64,000 nucleotides of DNA. It comes from Niveibacterium sp. 24ML (lineage in GTDB: Bacteria; Pseudomonadota; Gammaproteobacteria; Burkholderiales; Rhodocyclaceae). Where the stretch lies: positions 35,780 to 99,779 of the forward strand of contig NZ_JAPFHA010000021.1 of assembly GCF_026586805.1 (NCBI RefSeq), given 5' to 3'. The translations under genes and the position numbers were made by a program. This document shows positions 44,172-52,743 of the stretch, in pieces; the first letter of the stretch is position 1; every line of letters starts with the position of its first letter. The notes below the pieces were generated by a model. That model ran no database searches. It was not told the origin of the DNA and worked only from the letters and a program-made list of their open reading frames with translations.

Positions 44172-46667
44172 ATGTTTTGGCTTCTGATTTGCTTGCTTCC
44201 TCTCATGGCAATCGCGCTCGCTTTTGGGCGGGCGCCGCTTTTTGCCTGGCTGCTTGCCGGCGTGGCCTGGTTCGCGGGGATGTCCTGGGTGGCTGAATGG
44301 TCGGTGCTGACTACGGCTCTGACGATCGGCATCTATGCGGCAGCCCTGTTGCCCTTTGTGATACCCGCACTGCGCCGCACGTTGATCACCAGCGCGATCT
44401 TCAAGCTCTATCGCAAGATCCTCCCGGCCATGTCGGATACGGAGAAGACGGCGCTTGAGGCGGGCACCGTGTGGTGGGATGGCGAGCTCTTCGCTGGCCG
44501 CCCGAACTGGAAGCGCTTGCTTGAGATCCCGGCCGCCAAGCTCAGTGCCGAAGAGAAGGCCTTCGTCGAGAACGAAACCGAAGAGCTGTGCCGCATGGTC
44601 AGCGACTGGGATACCACCAACGTCTACAACGATCTGCCGCCGAATGTGTGGCAGTTCATCAAGGACAAGGGCTTCCTCGGCATGATCATCCCCAAGGAGT
44701 ACGGCGGCAAAGGCTTCTCGGCCATCGCCCACTCTGAAGTGGTGACCAAGCTGGCAACGCGGTCGTCCGCGTCTGCCGTGTCGGTGATGGTGCCGAACTC
44801 GCTCGGCCCGGCCGAACTGCTGCTGCACTACGGCACCAAGGAGCAGAAAGACTACTACCTGCCGCGTCTGGCCAAGGGCATCGAGATTCCGGCTTTTGCG
44901 CTGACCAGCCCAGTGGCCGGTTCCGATGCGGCTTCGATTCCTGACCGCGGCGTGGTCTGCAAGGGCATGTACCAGGGCAAGGAAGTGCTTGGCATGCGCG
45001 TGACCTGGGACAAGCGCTACATCACGCTGGGCCCGATCTGTACCGTGCTGGGTCTGGCCTTCCGCCTCTACGACCCGGACAAACTGCTCGGCAATGTCGA
45101 AGACCTCGGTATCACCTGCGCACTGGTGCCCAACACCCATCCGGGCGTGAACATCGGCCGACGGCATCAGCCGCTCAACGCCATGTTCCACAATGGCCCG
45201 AACTGGGGTAACGACGTCTTCATGCCGCTGGAGTTCATCATCGGCGGCCCGAAGATGGCCGGCCAAGGCTGGCGCATGCTGATGGAATGCCTCGCGGCGG
45301 GCCGTTCGATCTCGCTGCCGGGTTCGAACACCGGCATGATGAAGCTCACCGCACGCGCAGTCGGTGCGTATTCCCGCGTTCGCGCGCAGTTCAAGACCTC
45401 GATCGGCAAGTTCGAAGGTATCGAAGAGCCGCTAGCGCGCATCGGCGGCAACCTTTACATGTGTGATGCGGCGCGCACCTTCACCGCCGGCGCGATTGAC
45501 CTGGGCGAGAAGCCGTCGGTGGTGTCGGCGATCGTCAAGTATCACGTCACCGAACGTGCCCGCACCGTTGTAAACGACGGTATGGACATCCTCGGTGGCA
45601 AGGGCATCTGCATGGGGCCGCAGAACTTCCTCGCGCGCGCTTACCAGCAGATCCCGATCGGCATCACCGTTGAGGGCGCGAACATCCTCACGCGCAGCCT
45701 GATCATCTTCGGGCAGGGCGCCATTCGCTGCCATCCGTTCGTGCTCAAAGAGATGCAGGCGGCACAGGATTCGGATACCGCGCGCGGTCTCAAGGTTTTC
45801 GACGACGCACTCTTCAGCCATATCGGCTTCACCGTCAGCAATGCCGCGCGTGCGCTGGTGTATGGACTGACCGGCTCGCACTGGAACTCGACGCCGGATG
45901 TGGCGCCTGAAACGAAGCGTTACTACCAGCAGCTGACCCGCTTCTCCGCCGCGTTTGCCTTCCTCGCCGATGTGTCGATGCTCTACATGGGCGGCGACCT
46001 AAAGCGTAAGGAAAAGCTCTCGGCGCGTCTGGGCGACATCCTCTCGCAGATGTACCTGTGCTCGGCCACGCTCAAGCGCTATGAGGAAGAGGGTCGCCAG
46101 CAAGCGGATGCGCCGCTGATGCACTGGGCGATCTGGGATGCGATGTTCAAGGCCCAGAACGCGTTCGAGGGCGTGATCTCCAACTTCCCGAACCGCTTCC
46201 TGTCGATGATGCTGCGTCGTTTGATCTTCCCGCTCGGGCGTCCGTACGTGGTGCCGTCTGACAAGCTGGGCCACAAGGTGGCAGCGCTGCTGATCGCCCC
46301 GAGCGCCACGCGCGATCGCCTGGTGGCCGGCTCGTTCTTCTTCCGCGGCAACGAGGAAGACCCGGTTGGCGTGCTGGAAATGGCGCTTGAGGTTTCGGTC
46401 AAGGCCGACGCGGTTGAAGCCAAGCTGCGTGCCGCGCAGAAGGCCGGCAAGCTCAACGCGCGCGCACCGAAGGAGCTGATCGCGCAGGCGCAGGCCAATG
46501 GCGTGATCAGCCGCGAAGAAGCCGAGCTGCTTGAGCGCCGTGACGTGCTGCGCGCCAAGGTCATCCGGGTGGACGACTTCCCCAACGATCTGGGCATTGG
46601 CGACATCAACTCGCATGTGCGCCCGGCTGACAAGGTGGTGCACGAAGCCTCGCGCGCCGCAGCCTGA
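44172..46667 (+). CDS. fadE: Acyl-CoA dehydrogenase, FadE type
   Basis: 831 aa, the large FadE form with C-terminal DUF1974. The start is ATG 44172 because AGGAG at 44161-44165 sits 6 bases before it, while the ATG at 44166 would touch it. Two N-terminal membrane helices (FWLLICLLPLMAIALAF and the next) anchor it; the dehydrogenase core includes IPKEYGGKGFSAIAHSEV and FALTSPVAGSDAAS. It oxidises acyl-CoA to trans-2-enoyl-CoA, passing electrons on through flavoprotein partners. Second gene of the cluster behind the TetR regulator. Confidence 0.95.
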   Translation: MFWLLICLLPLMAIALAFGRAPLFAWLLAGVAWFAGMSWVAEWSVLTTALTIGIYAAALLPFVIPALRRTLITSAIFKLYRKILPAMSDTEKTALEAGTVWWDGELFAGRPNWKRLLEIPAAKLSAEEKAFVENETEELCRMVSDWDTTNVYNDLPPNVWQFIKDKGFLGMIIPKEYGGKGFSAIAHSEVVTKLATRSSASAVSVMVPNSLGPAELLLHYGTKEQKDYYLPRLAKGIEIPAFALTSPVAGSDAASIPDRGVVCKGMYQGKEVLGMRVTWDKRYITLGPICTVLGLAFRLYDPDKLLGNVEDLGITCALVPNTHPGVNIGRRHQPLNAMFHNGPNWGNDVFMPLEFIIGGPKMAGQGWRMLMECLAAGRSISLPGSNTGMMKLTARAVGAYSRVRAQFKTSIGKFEGIEEPLARIGGNLYMCDAARTFTAGAIDLGEKPSVVSAIVKYHVTERARTVVNDGMDILGGKGICMGPQNFLARAYQQIPIGITVEGANILTRSLIIFGQGAIRCHPFVLKEMQAAQDSDTARGLKVFDDALFSHIGFTVSNAARALVYGLTGSHWNSTPDVAPETKRYYQQLTRFSAAFAFLADVSMLYMGGDLKRKEKLSARLGDILSQMYLCSATLKRYEEEGRQQADAPLMHWAIWDAMFKAQNAFEGVISNFPNRFLSMMLRRLIFPLGRPYVVPSDKLGHKVAALLIAPSATRDRLVAGSFFFRGNEEDPVGVLEMALEVSVKADAVEAKLRAAQKAGKLNARAPKELIAQAQANGVISREEAELLERRDVLRAKVIRVDDFPNDLGIGDINSHVRPADKVVHEASRAAA

Positions 46668-46751
46668 CGCAGGTTCGATTCTTACCAAAGGGCGGGGCGG
46701 GGAGCTCCGCCCTGCCGCCGCAAAGGCGAGCAGACCGTAGCAGGGGACTTC

Positions 46752-48035
46752 ATGAAGCAAGCGATCTACATCATCGATGGCGCCCGCACGCCCTTTCTCA
46801 AGGCGCGCAATGCACCGGGGCCGTTTGCAGCAGCCGATCTGGCCACTGTTGCGGGCGCTGCCCTGCTGGCCCGCCAGCCCTTCCGTCCCGACCAGCTTGA
46901 CGAGGTGATCGTCGGCTGCGCTTCGCCTTCGCCTGACGAGGTCAATATCGGCCGCGTCATTGCGCTGCGCATGGGCTGCGGCCTGAACGTGCCGGGCTGG
47001 ACGGTGATGCGCAATTGCGCATCCGGCATGCAGGCAATCGATTCGGCGATCAACAACATCCTCGCTGGCCGCTCCGAACTGGTGATGGCAGGCGGCGTGG
47101 ATGCGCTGTCGCGCGCGCCCCTTTTGTTTTCAGACGCGATGGTTCGCTGGCTCTCCGGCTGGTATCAGACCAAGTCCGTCGGGCAGAAGATTGCCGCGCT
47201 GCGCCAGTTCAAGCTCGGCTACCTCGCGCCGGTGATCGGCATCATGAAGGGGCTGACCGATCCGATCGTAGGCCAGTTGATGGGGCAGACCGCCGAGAAC
47301 ATCGCCTACAAGTTCGGCATCAATCGCCGCCGCATGGATGAGTTTTCCGCCCGCAGTCACCAGCGGGTGTCGGCGGCGCAGAAGGCGGGGCACTTCGCCG
47401 CCGAGATCGTTCCGATGATCGACGAGAAGGGCAACGTCTATGCCGAGGACGATGGCGTGCGTCACGATTCCACCGCCGACGGGCTGGCCAAACTCAAGCC
47501 CTTCTTCGACAAGAAGTACGGCTACGTGACGGCGGGCAACAGCTCGCAGATCACCGACGGCGCTGCCTGGCTGATCCTCGCCTCGGAAGCGGCGGTGCAG
47601 AAGTACGGCCTCAAGCCGATCGGCAAGATCGTCGACACGCAGTGGGCCGGCCTGGCGCCGGATCAGATGGGGCTCGGGCCGGTTCATGCCGCCACGCCGA
47701 TCCTGCAGCGGCAGGGCTTGGCCTTGAACGATCTCGACACCTGGGAGATCAACGAAGCTTTTGCGGCACAAGTGCTTGCCTGTATCGAGGCCTGGAAGGA
47801 TCCGGCGTACTGCAAGGAGCAGCTTGGCCTTGATGCGCCGCTGGGCGAACTGGATCAGGACAAGCTCAATGTCGACGGCGGCGCGGTCGCTCTTGGGCAC
47901 CCGGTTGGCGCAAGCGGCGCGCGCATCGTGCTGCACGCGTTGCAGCACCTGCGGCGTACTGGCGGAAAACGTGCCATGACAGCCATCTGCATTGGTGGCG
48001 GGCAGGGTGGTGCGATGCTGGTCGAGACTGTGTAA
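46752..48035 (+). CDS. Acetyl-CoA C-acyltransferase (thiolase, FadI-like)
   Basis: 427 aa, near the size of FadI (about 436) and longer than FadA. Nucleophile Cys89 in NCASGMQAIDSAI; active His in ALGHPVGASGARI; second Cys in ICIGGGQGGA. It also carries the FadI-like insert after residue 130 (SDAMVRWLSGWYQTKS). Releases acetyl-CoA in the last step of beta-oxidation, presumably with the ECH-HAD protein encoded next. AGGGGA precedes the ATG. Confidence 0.92.
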   Translation: MKQAIYIIDGARTPFLKARNAPGPFAAADLATVAGAALLARQPFRPDQLDEVIVGCASPSPDEVNIGRVIALRMGCGLNVPGWTVMRNCASGMQAIDSAINNILAGRSELVMAGGVDALSRAPLLFSDAMVRWLSGWYQTKSVGQKIAALRQFKLGYLAPVIGIMKGLTDPIVGQLMGQTAENIAYKFGINRRRMDEFSARSHQRVSAAQKAGHFAAEIVPMIDEKGNVYAEDDGVRHDSTADGLAKLKPFFDKKYGYVTAGNSSQITDGAAWLILASEAAVQKYGLKPIGKIVDTQWAGLAPDQMGLGPVHAATPILQRQGLALNDLDTWEINEAFAAQVLACIEAWKDPAYCKEQLGLDAPLGELDQDKLNVDGGAVALGHPVGASGARIVLHALQHLRRTGGKRAMTAICIGGGQGGAMLVETV

Positions 48036-48558
48036 TCTCTCGCTCTTCCATACACCGGCGTACGGTGTTGGAGGCCGAAGGTTGGGGAGTGGCCGAGAAT
48101 GAGGATAGGGCTGCTGGTTGATTTGACGTTCGATCTGCCGCGCCGCTACACCCATGAAAACGGGATCAAGGTCTCGCGCTGCGTCAGTGCGAGGTTGCGG
48201 CAGGCACCCAGGCAGGCGGGGCTGGAGAGGCGATTTGCCTTGGCACTGATCAACCGCCGCAACATTTTCAGCAGCACGGTTGTGGGGTTTTCGCAGCGGG
48301 GTCGAATGATCAAGTCGGGCGCGTGGCCCTCGACGATTGATTCGAAGCGTCGCGATCGGGTTTCGCACGGTTGAGCATTGCAGGCGGGGGTCATATCGGC
48401 CGGGGTTGTTCACGGTTTCGTGTCCGACCTGCACTGGTTTGAAGAATAGCTATCGCTATGCCGCCGACGGGGCGCTGGGGGGCGCGACGACGGCGGTCTT
48501 TTTATTCGATGCGATTGCCTGAATGGCTGATCGCATGCATTTCGGAGCAGACGACATC
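48036..48558. other. Intergenic stretch between thiolase and ECH-HAD genes
   Basis: About 520 bases, unusual inside a functional cluster. A hairpin ACACCG-GCGTA-CGGTGT lies 18 bases after the thiolase stop without a T-run. Short frames on both strands (for example 48099-48374 plus, 48146-48394 minus) have no domain or ribosome binding site. A new promoter for the downstream genes probably lies here, but I cannot identify it. Confidence 0.5.
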
Positions 48559-50484
48559 ATGCAGGGCTTCAAACACTGGCAACTTCAACGCGACCCGGAT
48601 GGCGTGGCTTGGGCTACGCTGGATGCGGCCGACGGCTCGGCCAACACGCTGGGCCGTGAAGTCATGGAAGAGCTGGGTGGCCTGCTCGATCAACTCGACC
48701 GTGACGCGCCCAAGGGCCTGGTGATTCGCTCCGGCAAGCCGGCGGGTTTCATCGCCGGCGCCAATATCGAAGAGTTCACCAAGATCGCAACGGTTGAAGA
48801 CGCGAAGGTGCTGGTCAAGCGTGGTTGGGATCTCTTCAACCGCCTGGCCGCCGTCAAATACCCCACACTTGCGCTGGTGCGTGGTCACTGCATGGGCGGT
48901 GGCCTGGAACTCGCGCTCGCGTGCCGCTACCGCGTGGCGGTGGATGAGCCGGGCACCAAGATGGCGTTGCCCGAAGTCATGCTCGGCATTGTCCCTGGCT
49001 GGGGCGGCATGCTGCGCCTGCCCGAAGTGGTCGGTCCTGCCGCGGCGATGGACATGATGCTGAGCGGCAAGAACATCGACGCCAAACGCGCGAAGAAGAT
49101 GGGGCTGGCCGACGAATGCGTGCCGCCGCGCGTGATGGAGAACACCGCCCGCATGGTGGTCTTGTCTGGCCGCCCGCGTCGCGCGCTGCCCTTCATGCAG
49201 AAGTTGATGCTCGGCCCGCTCAAGGGCGTGGTGGCCAGTGGCGCGCGCAAGCAGGTGGCCAAGCGCGCACGGCCGGAGCATTACCCGGCGCCCTACGCAA
49301 TCATCGACATCTGGCAGAACTTTGGCGGCAATGCGCTGGCGGTGCCATCCAGCCACTCGGCGTCGCTCGAATCGGTGTTCGGCTCGGCCACGGCCAAGAA
49401 CCTGATCCGCGTGTTCTTCCTGCAGGATCGCCTGAAGGCCTTCGGCAAGGATTCGGACTTCGCCCCCAAACATGTGCACGTGATTGGCGCTGGCGTGATG
49501 GGTGGCGATATCGCGGCGGTCTGCGCGGCGAAGGGCATGACGGTCACGCTGCAGGACCAGAGCGTCGAGCGCATTGCGCCGGCCATCAAGCGGGCGGCCG
49601 AGTACTACGCCAAGCGCTTCCGCGGTGACAAGAAGCAGGTGCGCTTCACGCTTGATCGCCTGATCGCTGATCCGCAGGGTGCGGGCGTTGCCCAGGCGGA
49701 TGTGATCATCGAAGCGATTTTCGAAAACCTGGAAGTGAAGCAGAAGCTGTTTGCCGACGTTGAAGCGCGCGCCAAGCCTGATGCGGTGATCGCCACCAAC
49801 ACCTCGTCGCTCAAGCTCGAAGATATCGCGGCCACCTTCAGGAATCCGTCGCGACTGGTCGGCATCCACTTCTTCAACCCGGTGCCGAAGATGCCGCTGG
49901 TGGAGGTAGTGACGGCGGCGAACTCGGATCCGGAAGCGGCGAAAAAGGCCGCGGCCTTCGTCCGCAGGATCGACAAGTTGCCGCTGCCGGTGAAGAGTGC
50001 GCCGGGCTTCCTCGTCAATGCCGTGCTTGGCCCTTACCTGCTTGAAGCAATGCGCTGCGTGGATGAGGGCCTCGCCCCCGAGGCGGTGGATGCCGCCGCG
50101 CTGGCGTTCGGCATGCCGATGGGGCCGATTGAGCTGGCCGACACGGTGGGCCTGGATATCGCGATGGCGGCCGGCAAGGGGCTCACCGGCGCAAGCGAAG
50201 CGCCAAAGAAGCTGTCGGAGCTCATGGCGGGTGGAAATCTTGGCAAGAAGTCGGGCAAGGGCTTCTACACTTGGGTGAATGGCAAGGCGCAGAAATCGCC
50301 GGTCAGCGCGCCGGCTGGGCTGGCCGAGCGGCTTGTCAAACCCCTGCTTGACGCGACCCAGCGTTGTGTTGCGCAGGGCGTTGTTGGTGACGATGATCTT
50401 GCCGATGCGGGCGTGATCTTCGGCACCGGCTTTGCGCCCTTCCGCGGCGGTCCGATGAACTACATGAAGAGCAAGGCAGCTTGA
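48559..50484 (+). CDS. Bifunctional enoyl-CoA hydratase/3-hydroxyacyl-CoA dehydrogenase (ECH-HAD order, FadJ/FadB-like)
   Basis: 641 aa from ATG 48559 (MQGFKHWQLQRDPDGVAW), where the crotonase homology begins; an ATG at 48523 is an alternative and has no better ribosome binding site. The N-terminal hydratase has FIAGANIEEF, GHCMGGGLELALACRYR and LPEVMLGIVPGWGG (~40-180). The C-terminal dehydrogenase has IGAGVMGGDIA (~315) and GIHFFNPVPKMPLVEVV. It is shorter than E. coli FadJ (714 aa). It hydrates enoyl-CoA and oxidises the 3-hydroxyacyl-CoA with NAD+. Nine bases upstream of the thioesterase gene. Confidence 0.93.
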   Translation: MQGFKHWQLQRDPDGVAWATLDAADGSANTLGREVMEELGGLLDQLDRDAPKGLVIRSGKPAGFIAGANIEEFTKIATVEDAKVLVKRGWDLFNRLAAVKYPTLALVRGHCMGGGLELALACRYRVAVDEPGTKMALPEVMLGIVPGWGGMLRLPEVVGPAAAMDMMLSGKNIDAKRAKKMGLADECVPPRVMENTARMVVLSGRPRRALPFMQKLMLGPLKGVVASGARKQVAKRARPEHYPAPYAIIDIWQNFGGNALAVPSSHSASLESVFGSATAKNLIRVFFLQDRLKAFGKDSDFAPKHVHVIGAGVMGGDIAAVCAAKGMTVTLQDQSVERIAPAIKRAAEYYAKRFRGDKKQVRFTLDRLIADPQGAGVAQADVIIEAIFENLEVKQKLFADVEARAKPDAVIATNTSSLKLEDIAATFRNPSRLVGIHFFNPVPKMPLVEVVTAANSDPEAAKKAAAFVRRIDKLPLPVKSAPGFLVNAVLGPYLLEAMRCVDEGLAPEAVDAAALAFGMPMGPIELADTVGLDIAMAAGKGLTGASEAPKKLSELMAGGNLGKKSGKGFYTWVNGKAQKSPVSAPAGLAERLVKPLLDATQRCVAQGVVGDDDLADAGVIFGTGFAPFRGGPMNYMKSKAA

Positions 50485-50492
50485 AACCGCAC

Positions 50493-50894
50493 ATGGTTGA
50501 AGATTTCGTTCCCCACTCCTCGGACGTGCAGCCCGCACTGCGCATTATCCCGATGCCCAAGGACGTCAATTGGAACGGCGATGTCTTCGGCGGCTGGCTG
50601 ATGTCGCATGTCGACCTGGCCGGATCGGTGCCTGCGGTCAAGCGGGCGCGGGGGCGGGTGGCCACGGTGGCCGTCAACTCCTTCATCTTCAAGCAGCCCG
50701 TCAGTGTTGGTGATTTGCTGAGCTTCTATGCCGATGTGGTGAAAGTTGGGCACACTTCGATCACGGTCGACGTGCATGTGTTTGCCGAGCGAAACCCGAC
50801 GCATCCGGAAGTGGTCAAGGTCACTGAAGCGCAGCTGACCTATGTCGCAATTGACAGTCAGGGCAACAAGCGGGAGCTGCCGCCCGAGCCCTGA
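50493..50894 (+). CDS. Acyl-CoA thioesterase (YciA-like hotdog fold)
   Basis: 133 aa from ATG 50493 (MVEDFVPHSSDVQPALRII). Single hotdog domain with the YciA/BACH pattern MPKDVNWNGDVFGGWLMSHVD (catalytic Asp in GDVFGGW) and SFIFKQPVSVGDLLSFYADV. Hydrolyses acyl-CoA to free acid and CoA; in this setting it probably regulates CoA availability during beta-oxidation. Nine bases after the ECH-HAD stop, so cotranscribed. Confidence 0.9.
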   Translation: MVEDFVPHSSDVQPALRIIPMPKDVNWNGDVFGGWLMSHVDLAGSVPAVKRARGRVATVAVNSFIFKQPVSVGDLLSFYADVVKVGHTSITVDVHVFAERNPTHPEVVKVTEAQLTYVAIDSQGNKRELPPEP

Positions 50895-50957
50895 CCGTTC
50901 TGTACCGTACATCAGCCCAAGGTTGGTGCGTGAAAAACCAAAAGAGGAGAGGAAACA

Positions 50958-52433
50958 ATGCAAAGAAAACAGATCGCCCAGCTCATCACTGCATTGATGG
51001 GCGTGGCGAGCGCAGGGGGCGCATACGCATCGGCATTCCAGCTGCTTGAGCAAAACGGTCAGGGCATCGGTAACGCCTACGCCGGCTCCGCCGCCTCGGC
51101 TGAAGATGCGAGTACCGCCTATTTCAACCCGGCTGCAATGCCCATGATGAAGCAGCCCAGCCAGGTCAGCCTGGGCCTCGATCTGGTCAAGCCGACGGCC
51201 AAGTTCAACGACGGTGGCTCGACTCCGCCGCGTTTCATCACGGCCAGCAATGTCGGCGGCGATGGCGGCGATGCCGGTGGTGTGGCCCCGGTTCCTGCTA
51301 CCCACATCACCGTCGGGCTGAACGAGGCCATGTCGGTGGGGCTTAGCATTGGCGCGCCGTTCGGACTCAAGACCGAGTATGAGAGCGACTGGATGGGGCG
51401 TTTTCATGCGGTCAGATCAGACTTGAAGTCGATCAACATCAACCCCTCGTTCGCTTTCCGCATCAACAAGATGATCTCGGTGGGCATCGGCGCGAGCTAT
51501 CAGCACTTTGAGGCAGAGCTCACCCAGGCGGTGAACTTTGGTGCGCTGGGCTACAGCGGCGTGTGCGCCTCGTCCGGTCTTGCAACCTGTAATGCACTGG
51601 CCGCCGCCGGCACCTTCAACAACAAGGAAGGCACCAGCCAGGTCAAGGGCGAGTCGGACGACTGGGGCTGGAACATCGGTATCGCGCTGCAGCCGACCGA
51701 TAGCACCCGCGTGGGCCTGAGTTATCGCTCGGCAATCAAGCACCGCTTGACCGGTGATGTCACCTTTACGCGCCCGAGCATCGCGGTGCCGGGGCTTGAT
51801 CAGGCGATCGCAGCACAGACGCCGAACGGCCCGGTGATGGTGGACGTGAAGCTGCCGGAAACCTGGATCCTTTCCGCCTTCCAGCAGATCAACGAACAGT
51901 GGTCACTGCAGGGCGATGTGTCCTGGACCGGCTGGTCCTCGCTCAAGACGCTGGATATCTGCCGCACCGGCAACGGTGATTGCAAGCCCACCACCGATGG
52001 TTCGACGCCGGTGATCCCGGGTATCGTCTCCAGTACCTACGAGAACTGGAAAGATACGTGGCGCGTGGCGTTCGGCGGCGCTTACCAGATGAACAACACC
52101 TGGAAGTTCCGTGCCGGCCTCGCCTACGACCAGTCGCCGGTCGAGGCGGATTACCGCACCGCGCGTCTGCCGGACAGCAACCGCACCTGGCTGTCGCTTG
52201 GCGCGAACTACCGCTTCAGCGAAGCGATCTCGTTCGATGTGGGCTACACCCATATCTTCATGTCGGAATCGACGATCGACGAGAGCGGTTATCACGCCGA
52301 GTACAACCCCAAGGCAACTGCAGCCGCCACCACGGGTATCAACACCACGAACCCGATCTCTCGCGGCACGCTCAAGGGGGAGTACGATGGCTCGGTGGAC
52401 ATCCTGGGCATGCAGATGAACTGGGCGTTCTAA
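50958..52433 (+). CDS. fadL: Outer-membrane long-chain fatty acid transporter
   Basis: 491 aa with signal peptide (cleavage after GGAYA) and the hallmark FadL N-terminus of the mature protein: SAFQLLEQNGQGIGNAYAG, then ASTAYFNPAAMP (NPAA hatch motif). The remainder is beta-barrel-like and it ends in the outer-membrane signature aromatic MNWAF. Takes up long-chain fatty acids across the outer membrane. AGAGGAGAGG lies upstream of the ATG. It is inside the fad cluster, which completes uptake plus degradation. Confidence 0.94.
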   Translation: MQRKQIAQLITALMGVASAGGAYASAFQLLEQNGQGIGNAYAGSAASAEDASTAYFNPAAMPMMKQPSQVSLGLDLVKPTAKFNDGGSTPPRFITASNVGGDGGDAGGVAPVPATHITVGLNEAMSVGLSIGAPFGLKTEYESDWMGRFHAVRSDLKSININPSFAFRINKMISVGIGASYQHFEAELTQAVNFGALGYSGVCASSGLATCNALAAAGTFNNKEGTSQVKGESDDWGWNIGIALQPTDSTRVGLSYRSAIKHRLTGDVTFTRPSIAVPGLDQAIAAQTPNGPVMVDVKLPETWILSAFQQINEQWSLQGDVSWTGWSSLKTLDICRTGNGDCKPTTDGSTPVIPGIVSSTYENWKDTWRVAFGGAYQMNNTWKFRAGLAYDQSPVEADYRTARLPDSNRTWLSLGANYRFSEAISFDVGYTHIFMSESTIDESGYHAEYNPKATAAATTGINTTNPISRGTLKGEYDGSVDILGMQMNWAF

Positions 52434-52743
52434 GCGCGTCATGACGGTTTGAGTGGTATCGCGGCGGGGTGCTAATGCAGCCCGCCGTACACCCGGCCAG
52501 GTGGCCGGGCGCGATGAGGTGGGGGCCACGTCGCATGAGGGGGAAGACAGGTTCTTCGGGCTTTCTGGCGCAACTGGGGATTCAGCCGCGCCGGAGGCCA
52601 ATCAACGGGCAGATATCGGGCCGCCGTGTGCGGCTTTGTCACGAAAATGCGCTTGCGCCATACGCATCCGTATGGTGGAATGACTGTCATGACAGGGTCG
52701 ATCGGGGAGGTCGGCAAGCTGTCCAACTGCAAGGAGTCTTAGC
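52434..52743. other. Intergenic region with three perfect dyads, fadL to HAD-ECH
   Basis: 310 bases without a supported gene. Three inverted repeats: CCCGGCC-AGGT-GGCCGGG (52492-52509) near the fadL end; CCATACG-CATC-CGTATGG (52658-52675); and the 12-base palindrome CTGTCATGACAG (52684-52695). The last two are within 90 bases of the next start and look like operator sites. Confidence 0.55.
52658..52695. promoter_or_regulatory. Two adjacent palindromes upstream of the HAD-ECH gene
   Basis: CCATACG-CATC-CGTATGG at 52658-52675 and CTGTCATGACAG at 52684-52695, both perfect. Neither matches the PsrA-like operator before the TetR gene, so a different factor would be involved if they are operators. 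Alternatively they form 5' UTR hairpins. Confidence 0.45.

Noticed and set aside
48099..48374. A 91-codon frame in the gap between thiolase and ECH-HAD genes
   Set aside because: No recognised domain and no ribosome binding site; overlaps an equally open minus-strand frame.
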